Below, in pieces: positions 1 to 4,998 of a stretch of DNA of 6,718 nt (position 1 is the first letter of the stretch; every line of letters starts with the position of its first letter). Source of the stretch: an uncultured Chlorobiaceae bacterium (GTDB lineage: Bacteria; Bacteroidota; Chlorobiia; Chlorobiales; Chlorobiaceae). A program made the position numbers and the translations under genes. Below the pieces are notes generated by a model. That model did no database searches, had not been told where the DNA came from, and saw only the letters and a program-made list of their open reading frames with translations. The stretch lies in the NCBI GenBank assembly GCA_903929845.1, contig CAIYWF010000277.1:1-6718 (forward strand). Direction: 5' to 3'.

Positions 1-509
1 ACACCAAAAAGCCTGTCATTATTAAATGTTGTTGTCGGTATATCAAGTGGATTTTTGGGATAGAGGTGAATATCAAAAGCCGGATTATTGGTTGAGTTAA
101 GCGGAAGACGACCTAACAGATAATGACTATCTCCATAATTGCGGCCGAAATAGAGCTGTGAAAAACCGATGGTGTATAATTCAGTGTTTCCATAGCCTAC
201 AGTCTGCCAACCACCAGCACCACCAAACCTAGTAGCAGAGTCAGGAAGTCCTGCTCCGCCACTAGGGGGATAGCTGGGAGCTTCATTGCTGATCAGAGCC
301 CTGAAAAGATAGCCCCCCTCAAAATCACCCGCAACGTTCAGTCGCGCCCTGTACTGATAATATAAATTGTCCTGTGCTTTACGCGCTGCATCGAAAGCTT
401 CATCTCTCACTCGAACAGAGACATCGCCGCCAAACTTCAGCTCAGCCGAAGCCGGTGATGCGTATGAAAGTACTGCAAACATTGCAGCAAGCGATAACAT
501 CCTTTTCAT
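1..509 (-). CDS. Outer-membrane porin-like beta-barrel protein, 3' end missing
   Basis: The visible 169 residues begin with a classic Sec signal peptide: MKRM, a hydrophobic stretch LSLAAMFAVLSYA, then an AXA-type site (SPASA, cleavage about residue 22). The mature part starts ELKFGGDVSVRVRDEAF and shows alternating polar/aromatic stretches such as YYQYRARLNVAGDF, IGFSQLYFGRNYG and HYLLGRLPLN, as expected of transmembrane beta strands and turns. Such proteins form passive diffusion channels in the outer membrane. The start at 509 is supported by AAGGGA at 517-522 (minus strand) with a 7-nt spacer. An overlapping out-of-frame ATG five bases upstream ends at once and is not the start. The pattern resembles porins I recall from green sulfur bacteria, but no search was made and the channel specificity is unknown. 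The gene runs off the left edge, so total length and C-terminal strand cannot be judged. Confidence 0.8.
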   Translation of the reverse strand, partial: MKRMLSLAAMFAVLSYASPASAELKFGGDVSVRVRDEAFDAARKAQDNLYYQYRARLNVAGDFEGGYLFRALISNEAPSYPPSGGAGLPDSATRFGGAGGWQTVGYGNTELYTIGFSQLYFGRNYGDSHYLLGRLPLNSTNNPAFDIHLYPKNPLDIPTTTFNNDRLFG

Positions 510-562
510 TTCATTTTCCCTTTTATTAGTTGTTGTGTTGTGTGTATTCCTGTAAATAGAAA

Positions 563-594
563 AAGCCAGCTTTTTAAAACGAAAAAGCTGGCTT
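563..594 (-). terminator. 13-bp perfect hairpin followed by a T-run
   Basis: Arms aagccagcttttt (563-575) and aaaaagctggctt (582-594) pair perfectly around a 6-nt loop. Read on the minus strand, the stem is followed by TTTTTCTATTT, the form of a rho-independent terminator. It would stop leftward transcription from ald before the porin. Alternatively, because a TATAAT lies immediately upstream at 599-604, the hairpin may form the very 5' end of the porin mRNA and act as a stabilising or attenuating leader. The hairpin is seen directly; the role is inferred. Confidence 0.75.
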
Positions 595-598
595 CGAG

Positions 599-628
599 AT
601 TATAATCCACCCTGAAAAGCAGGGTCAT
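599..628 (-). promoter_or_regulatory. Candidate sigma70-type promoter for the porin gene
   Basis: On the minus strand a perfect TATAAT lies at 604-599. The best -35 match at 18-bp spacing is ATGACC (628-623), 4 of 6 against TTGACA. Transcription would start near 592-594, about 85 nt before the porin start codon, and the mRNA would begin with the 563-594 hairpin. The -10 also overlaps the stop codon of the short beta-helix-like frame. This is a consensus match only. Confidence 0.35.
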
Positions 629-716
629 AATGTCGATAATCGGCTGTTCCGTTTTTCAACGTCAATCCAGAGACAACAACAACCATTGTGCCTGCCGCTG
701 ATAATGCTGTTATGTC
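600..716 (-). pseudogene. Probable remnant of a beta-helix (adhesin/autotransporter-type) repeat protein
   Basis: This open minus-strand frame follows a TGA at 719-717 and ends with TAA at 602-600. It contains the run AAGTMVVVVSGLTLKNGTA and ends in AFQGGL. The SGLTLKNG pattern followed by GG is typical of right-handed parallel beta-helix repeats (pectin-lyase-like, Pmp or filamentous-haemagglutinin-like passenger domains). The only ATG in the frame (686) would give just 28 residues with no evident signal peptide or ribosome site, so I read it as a decayed fragment of a larger gene rather than a functional protein. Chance similarity over so short a stretch remains possible. It lies just upstream of, and partly overlaps, the candidate porin promoter. 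Confidence 0.35.
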
Positions 717-719
717 TCA

Positions 720-898
720 ATAATTGATAGTGCATTTGAGTAACGTTTGATTTACAGGTGTCAATAAAGCTTTATATCATGATAAAATCCAAGCATATAC
801 CATAAAAATACCGTTAATATGGGATGTAAAACCTCTTTTCAGAGCATATTTTATGATGAAAATACGGCATATCTTTGTTGGCCTGTGTCTGCCTGAAT
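720..898. other. Region between the remnant frame and ald; no gene seen
   Basis: The stretch is AT-rich and holds no convincing coding frame on either strand. Read leftward from ald it contains a weak 4-bp hairpin with a GAAA loop (833-844) followed by GTTTTA. This could be a feeble ald terminator but is not persuasive alone. Confidence 0.4.
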
Positions 899-2002
899 TT
901 AAATGAACGGGTTTTCATGAAACGGAAGACCCAGTGAAATGGCAACTTCTTTGTGAGTCACATGACCACTCCAGGTATTAAGCCCACCTGAGAGTCCCGG
1001 TACCATAACCAAAGCACCTTCAAAACCAAGATCCGCAATTCTTTTTATGTAGGGTAGAGTCGCTCCTGTCAGCGCCTCCGTTGAGCTGCGGGGATAAGCT
1101 GCGGGCATGTTGGCGACACAATAATGGACGATCCCCTCTTCAATAAAAACAGGGTTTTCATGAGTGGTTGGGCGTGAAGTTTCAAAGCATCCACCCTGAT
1201 CGATAGAAATATCGACTAACACAGCACCAGGCTTCATTTTTTGAAGCATGGCCCTGGACAAAAGTTTAGGCGCTTTTGCTCCTGTCACAAGCACCGCGCC
1301 AATTACCAGGTCGGCATCCAGAAGCATTTCCTCAAGATGCTGTTCATTGGAATAGAGAGTGTTGACCTGTGGTGGAAGCAAATTATCAAGTTCCCGCAAC
1401 CGTTCCTGGTTGATATCCATAATCGTCACCTGTGCGCCAAGCCCTGCTGCTGCTTTTGCTGCATTAACACCGGCAGATCCGCCGCCAAGAATCACTACCT
1501 TGCCAGGAAGAACTCCAGGAAGAGAGCCAAGGAGTTTCCCTTCGCCACCCTGATGTTTGTCAAGATAAAAGCCTCCCATGATGATGCTCATCTTTCCTGC
1601 CACTTCACTCATAGGCGACAACAGGGGCAATTGCCCACCGTGTTCTACGGTTTCATAAGCAATCCCCGTTGTTTTGGAATTGACAAGATGTCTTGCAAGT
1701 TCCGGTGCGCTGGCAAGATGAAGATAGGTGAAGAGTATCTGACCCTCTCTGAAAAATTGGAACTCAGGCAGAATTGGCTCCTTAACCTTTACAATAAGGT
1801 CGTTGTTCCATACCACTCCAGGACTTTCACCAATGACTGCGCCGGATCGCCTGTACTGATTGTCGTCAAAACCGCTTCCTTCACCAGCGCCGCGCTCAAC
1901 AACAACATGATGACCACTGCTGACGAGATGGCGTACTCCTGCAGGTGTGCAGGATACCCTGTTCTCGTTTGTTTTTATTTCTTTTGGAATACCAATATTC
2001 AT
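899..2002 (-). CDS. ald: Alanine dehydrogenase (NAD-dependent)
   Basis: It catalyses reversible oxidative deamination of L-alanine to pyruvate and ammonia with NAD+ in the cytoplasm, linking alanine to carbon and nitrogen metabolism. From the start at 2002 the protein is 367 residues, the usual family length, and begins MNIGIPKEIKTNENRVS, the standard family N-terminus. Family residues are present: Arg15, Lys74 in VKVKEP, Tyr93 and His95 in FTYLHL (pyruvate site), the dinucleotide loop GGGSAG (173-178), Asp196 at the end of the second Rossmann strand, Asp268 in DISIDQGG (catalytic acid/base) and VANMP (296-300). An in-frame ATG at 2158 would add 52 residues unlike the family, so it is rejected as the start. 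No clear Shine-Dalgarno precedes 2002. It is divergent from the MFS gene. No frameshift or missing catalytic residue is seen. Confidence 0.95.
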   Translation of the reverse strand: MNIGIPKEIKTNENRVSCTPAGVRHLVSSGHHVVVERGAGEGSGFDDNQYRRSGAVIGESPGVVWNNDLIVKVKEPILPEFQFFREGQILFTYLHLASAPELARHLVNSKTTGIAYETVEHGGQLPLLSPMSEVAGKMSIIMGGFYLDKHQGGEGKLLGSLPGVLPGKVVILGGGSAGVNAAKAAAGLGAQVTIMDINQERLRELDNLLPPQVNTLYSNEQHLEEMLLDADLVIGAVLVTGAKAPKLLSRAMLQKMKPGAVLVDISIDQGGCFETSRPTTHENPVFIEEGIVHYCVANMPAAYPRSSTEALTGATLPYIKRIADLGFEGALVMVPGLSGGLNTWSGHVTHKEVAISLGLPFHENPFI

Positions 2003-2452
2003 GACTGGAGTGGGTAATACATGTGGAAAAAAGATCCTGGATTGTGTAAAAATACAGAATACAGGTACATGGTTAACCTTACATGCTGGAGAAATAATCA
2101 AATGATATGAATCTCCAATCTTTATTTGATTATTTGATTCTATCAAAATTATCTGCATTAGAAAATACCATATAAGGGGTATTATATCCCCTCCTTAAAT
2201 GCTTCATTAATCATTTTTTCCATTCGCCTGCAGCTCCATACAGGGCAAGTATAACAATAAAACTCACCGAACAGATCAGATCAGGAATACTCCGTGGGCT
2301 GAAATTGCCAGACTTGAGTAAACTAATCCGCACCACAATGATCGCTGAAACCTATCTGAATTTTATTTATACTTCTCGATGATGCATTCGGGCACTTGCG
2401 CACTTCCCAAATTATGCATTTCAGCAACAGCGAAATATTTTATTACTCTTTC
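2003..2452. promoter_or_regulatory. Divergent ald / MFS intergenic region
   Basis: This 450-bp spacer must carry the promoters of both flanking divergent genes. It holds an AT-rich 12-bp inverted repeat with extra octamer copies (2092-2139), and a small dyad AGGGG/CCCCT (2175-2192) enclosing a minus-strand TATAAT (2186-2181) with only a poor -35. No convincing plus-strand promoter for the MFS gene and no extra gene was found. Candidate earlier MFS starts (TTG 2396, ATG 2414) lie in its right end. Confidence 0.5.
2092..2139. repeat. AATCAAAT inverted and direct repeats upstream of ald (possible operator)
   Basis: AAATAATCAAAT (2092-2103) and ATTTGATTATTT (2124-2135) are perfect reverse complements separated by 20 nt. 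The octamer ATTTGATT occurs twice in tandem (2124-2131, 2132-2139) and once inverted (2096-2103). The element lies about 90-137 bp upstream of the ald start codon, a plausible place for a dimeric regulator. Alanine dehydrogenase genes are often controlled by Lrp/AsnC-type regulators with AT-rich sites; assigning that here is inference. Confidence 0.4.
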
Positions 2453-3670
2453 ATGCAATTTTCAGCTCACCCTAATCGGTTTTTTTTCAAGCTGTTATCT
2501 TATCGCCTTTTCATTGTTCTTGCTTACCAGATGATAGCTGTTGTGGTAGGCTGGCACATCTATGAACTGACTCACGACACCCTTGCGCTTGGCTTGATTG
2601 GACTGGCTGAAGTTATTCCCTATTTCTCCTTCGCCCTCTTTGCTGGCTATGCCGTCGATCACCACTCCCGGCGTCTGTTCGGTGTGCTCGCCTCACTGAT
2701 GGTCTTTCTCAGTGCATTGACTCTGACTGCAGTTGCTTCAGGGTTGATAACGGGAAATGCCTTATGGTGGCTCTACAGCGCCATAGCCTTTAATGGGGTT
2801 GCGCGTGCCTTTATCAGCCCGTCATACAGCTCAATGTTTGCCATCATTCTGCCCCGTAAAGAGTATGCGCGTGCATCAAGTCTTGGCAGCTCGGTTTTTC
2901 AGCTTGCACTTGTAGTCGGCCCGGCATTGGGAGGAGTCCTGGTTGGATTAGCCGGGAAAACTGCTGGATATGGCGTTGCTTCTCTTCTCAGTCTCGGCGC
3001 CGCCGCAGTTCTTCTGTCACTCCGTGTCAAAGAACCACCACCAGCAGAAAGCGCCGCAATCTTTACAAGCATTGCAAGCGGGCTCAGATTTGTCTTTGGC
3101 AATCAGGTTATTCTCGGCGCGCAGTCACTTGATATGTTCGCGGTGCTCTTCGGTGGCGCAGTGTCCATGCTGCCAGCCTTCATTCACGATGTGTTTCACT
3201 ACGGGCCTGAAGGACTTGGCTTTCTTCGTGCAGCTCCGGCAGCGGGCGCTGTGATAACAGGACTTTTTCTTGCACGTCATCCCATCAATCTTCACGCCGG
3301 ACGCTGGCTGCTTGGAGCTGTCGCAGGGTTTGGCCTCTGCATTATTGCCTTTGCCTTGTCCCAAAATATCTGGATTGCCAGCATGCTGTTGGTACTTTCT
3401 GGCATTTGCGATGGCGTTTCGGTTGTCATGCGCACAACCATCATGCAACTGGTGACACCCGATCCCATGCGTGGCCGCGTTTCGGCTATCAATGGCATTT
3501 TTATTGGCTCATCAAACGAACTTGGCGCTTTTGAATCGGGAATTGCAGCTCGCCTGATGGGACTGGTACCGTCAGTAATTTTTGGCGGAGTGATGACGCT
3601 TGCCGTTGTTGCCGCAACGACAAAACTGGCGCCAAAGCTGAGGCGTCTGGAGCTGCATCAATTGTACTGA
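2453..3670 (+). CDS. Major facilitator superfamily transporter (DHA3/EntS-like exporter)
   Basis: From ATG 2453 the inner-membrane protein has 405 residues and about 12 hydrophobic helices in two halves, the normal MFS size. Visible motifs are GYAVDHHSRR (65-74; MFS motif A, GxxxDxxxRR, in the loop after helix 2), VVGPALGG (154-161; motif-C-like, helix 5) and PDPMRGRVSA (336-345; the motif-A counterpart in the second half). The opening RLFIVLAYQMIAVVVGWHIY fits the drug/siderophore exporter branch (EntS, MFS_3) driven by the proton gradient. The substrate cannot be read from sequence. Earlier in-frame starts at TTG 2396 and ATG 2414 would only add a poorly structured N-terminus. None of the three has a good Shine-Dalgarno, so the start is uncertain. 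It stands alone, divergent from ald, with no obvious terminator after it. Confidence 0.88.
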   Translation: MQFSAHPNRFFFKLLSYRLFIVLAYQMIAVVVGWHIYELTHDTLALGLIGLAEVIPYFSFALFAGYAVDHHSRRLFGVLASLMVFLSALTLTAVASGLITGNALWWLYSAIAFNGVARAFISPSYSSMFAIILPRKEYARASSLGSSVFQLALVVGPALGGVLVGLAGKTAGYGVASLLSLGAAAVLLSLRVKEPPPAESAAIFTSIASGLRFVFGNQVILGAQSLDMFAVLFGGAVSMLPAFIHDVFHYGPEGLGFLRAAPAAGAVITGLFLARHPINLHAGRWLLGAVAGFGLCIIAFALSQNIWIASMLLVLSGICDGVSVVMRTTIMQLVTPDPMRGRVSAINGIFIGSSNELGAFESGIAARLMGLVPSVIFGGVMTLAVVAATTKLAPKLRRLELHQLY

Positions 3671-3804
3671 TTCTTTTCAGTTCCCTTATCTCATGAATAA
3701 TGCCCACTCCTGCCTACAGTATCAGAAATAGACTTTACCTGAATATTAAAAACGGATGTTCAAACAACTGCTCATTCTTTTGCAGACACTTGGCTTAGAA
3801 GGTG

Positions 3805-3828
3805 AAAAATTTTTGCTTTTTCGAAAAA
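3805..3828. repeat. Two short AT palindromes upstream of the cyclophilin gene
   Basis: AAAAATTTTT (3805-3814) and TTTTTCGAAAAA (3817-3828) are perfect palindromes that abut the long inverted repeat at 3828-3872. They could be bent or melted promoter DNA or operator half-sites. No function is shown by the sequence alone. Confidence 0.35.
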
Positions 3829-3872
3829 TAAGTATGCATATTGAAAACAAAGTATTCAATATGCATACTTAT
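3828..3872. promoter_or_regulatory. Perfect 18-bp inverted repeat before the cyclophilin gene
   Basis: Arms 3828-3845 (core AAGTATGCATATTGAA) and 3855-3872 are exact reverse complements around a 9-nt spacer. Each arm also contains the smaller palindrome TATGCATA. It is too AT-rich and lacks a following T-run on the plus strand, so it is a poor terminator for the MFS gene. Its position 5 to 47 nt before the possible starts suggests an operator or a 5'-UTR hairpin controlling the cyclophilin gene. Confidence 0.5.
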
Positions 3873-3919
3873 GGGCAATGAAATATCTCATTTATTCCTC
3901 CAAACGAAACCAGAACCCC

Positions 3920-4486
3920 ATGCTGAACAAACCTTTTAGAATTCTCATCGTCTTTTTAGGGCTTTTGGTCGCCTTCCTTCCCTTGACGGTTTCTGCTGTA
4001 CCAGCGCTCAATCCCGAAAACACGATATATCTCGACCTTCCATCAGGACGAGTCGTCATCCAGATGCTTCCAAATGTCGCCCCACGCCATGTGGCTCGCA
4101 TCAAAGAGCTGACCCGCAAAGGTTTTTATGACGGTCTCACTTTCCACCGTGTTATACCAGGATTTATGGCCCAGACCGGCGATCCGATCGGCGACGGTTC
4201 CGGCGGTTCCGGCCATGAACTTAAAGCTGAATTTTCAAATAAGCAGCATATCCGAGGCACCGTCTCCATGGCACGCGCCTCTGACCCCAACAGTGCCGAC
4301 AGCCAGTTTTTTATCTGCTTCGCACCAGCACCATTCCTCGACGGGCAATACACCGTTTGGGGACAAGTCGTTTCCGGAATGGAATTTGTTGACAAGATCA
4401 AAGCCGGTTCGCAGTACAACAATGGCGCTGTTTCCAACCCCACCAGAATAGTACGTATGAAGGTTGCTTCGGATGTAAAACCGTGA
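3920..4486 (+). CDS. Exported cyclophilin-type peptidyl-prolyl cis-trans isomerase
   Basis: It speeds cis-trans isomerisation of prolyl bonds in folding proteins, here outside the cytoplasm. From ATG 3920 (188 residues) it begins with a signal peptide: basic MLNKPFR, hydrophobic ILIVFLGLLVAFLPLTV, then SA/VPA. A single cyclophilin domain follows. Active-site residues are present: Arg77, Phe82, Met83 and Gln85 in FHRVIPGFMAQTGDP, and Phe130/Phe131 in DSQFFICFAP. The tryptophan that binds cyclosporin in human CypA is Phe139 (FLDGQY), as is common in bacterial members. An in-frame ATG at 3878 would lengthen the N-terminus by 14 residues and place the start 5 nt from the inverted repeat. The signal-peptide shape favours 3920, but neither start has a good ribosome site. 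The protein could be periplasmic or stay anchored by an uncleaved signal. It converges with the 82-aa gene. Confidence 0.93.
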   Translation: MLNKPFRILIVFLGLLVAFLPLTVSAVPALNPENTIYLDLPSGRVVIQMLPNVAPRHVARIKELTRKGFYDGLTFHRVIPGFMAQTGDPIGDGSGGSGHELKAEFSNKQHIRGTVSMARASDPNSADSQFFICFAPAPFLDGQYTVWGQVVSGMEFVDKIKAGSQYNNGAVSNPTRIVRMKVASDVKP

Positions 4487-4528
4487 GTTTGAGAGTTCGG
4501 AGGAATCCGGAAGGAACCAAGTGAAGCT

Positions 4529-4548
4529 CCCCGCTGCAAACGGCGGGG
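4529..4548. repeat. GC-rich hairpin in the convergent gap
   Basis: CCCCGCTG (4529-4536) pairs with CGGCGGGG (4541-4548), with one G-T pair, around the loop CAAA. It lies between the convergent cyclophilin and 82-aa genes and could end transcription from either side. However, neither side has a T-run, so it may instead be a copy of a dispersed palindromic element or part of a mobile-element end. Confidence 0.45.
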
Positions 4549-4585
4549 TATTGGGGCGCTGTAATGGTGCGTTCTCTTTCAGGCC

Positions 4586-4834
4586 TTAATCTACAAAGAT
4601 ATAATCCTTGTCTTTTGTCGCATCTTCAATTACCGGAAGTCCGAAAAAGAATTCCTTATCACCGACACTTTTCGGCGCAACGACTTTATTCTTAAAATCA
4701 TCCCGTATCCTCATCATGAGTTCAGGATGAACCGTTACGGATGCAGGATTTTTGACGGTACGGAATCCATAAAAAATAGATGCCAGAACCTTTTCACGAA
4801 AAAAATCGCCGCCCACCTCATACTTCGTATCCAT
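4586..4834 (-). CDS. Small protein of unknown function (82 aa)
   Basis: I do not recognise this protein. It starts MDTKYEVGGDFFREKVL, is mixed alpha/beta in appearance, has no signal peptide or membrane helix, is rich in Lys/Asp, and ends GLPVIEDATKDKDYIFVD. The start at 4834 has a good Shine-Dalgarno, CAGGA (AGGA at 4844-4841) with a 6-nt spacer, which supports real translation. It lies 164 bp downstream of the methyltransferase on the same strand and may be co-transcribed with it. The C-terminal FFFGLPVIEDA pattern vaguely recalls short phage-derived proteins, but that is only an impression. It could be an accessory gene of the locus or a stray cargo or remnant gene. Confidence 0.65.
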   Translation of the reverse strand: MDTKYEVGGDFFREKVLASIFYGFRTVKNPASVTVHPELMMRIRDDFKNKVVAPKSVGDKEFFFGLPVIEDATKDKDYIFVD

Positions 4835-4887
4835 TTTCTATCCTGTTTGAGTTTCACCAATATACCTGATTCAGGACTAAAACCGCT

Positions 4888-4998
4888 TTACTTTGTCGGC
4901 GGCAACGGTTGCTGCCCAATGTGGTCAATCATGCGCAGACCGAAACGGTTAAACAGGAAAAAGCATATTTTTTTATTGGATTTATAGTTATCGATCAT
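4888..4998 (-). CDS. Possible 36-aa ORF directly after the methyltransferase stop
   Basis: ATG 4998 follows the methyltransferase TAA with no gap (TAAATG), an arrangement that would allow translation by re-initiation. The frame encodes MIDNYKSNKKICFFLFNRFG and ends with PLPPTK before TAA at 4890-4888. There is no independent ribosome site at a good distance and no recognised motif. It may be a short coupled protein, a decayed tail, or chance. Confidence 0.25.
   Translation of the reverse strand: MIDNYKSNKKICFFLFNRFGLRMIDHIGQQPLPPTK

Noticed and set aside
367..555. 62-codon plus-strand frame opposite the porin start
   Set aside because: It is antisense to the porin signal-peptide region and has no family resemblance.
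833..844. CTCT-GAAA-AGAG hairpin as the ald terminator
   Set aside because: The stem has only 4 bp with a short T-run; too weak to call as a terminator.
1241..2017. 258-codon open frame antisense to ald
   Set aside because: It lies almost wholly opposite a clear ald gene, and its product is rich in Cys/His/Phe with no recognisable domain.
2003..2158. In-frame 52-codon upstream extension of alanine dehydrogenase
   Set aside because: The added residues do not match the family, MNIGIPKE is the normal N-terminus, and the stretch contains AT-rich regulatory-looking repeats.
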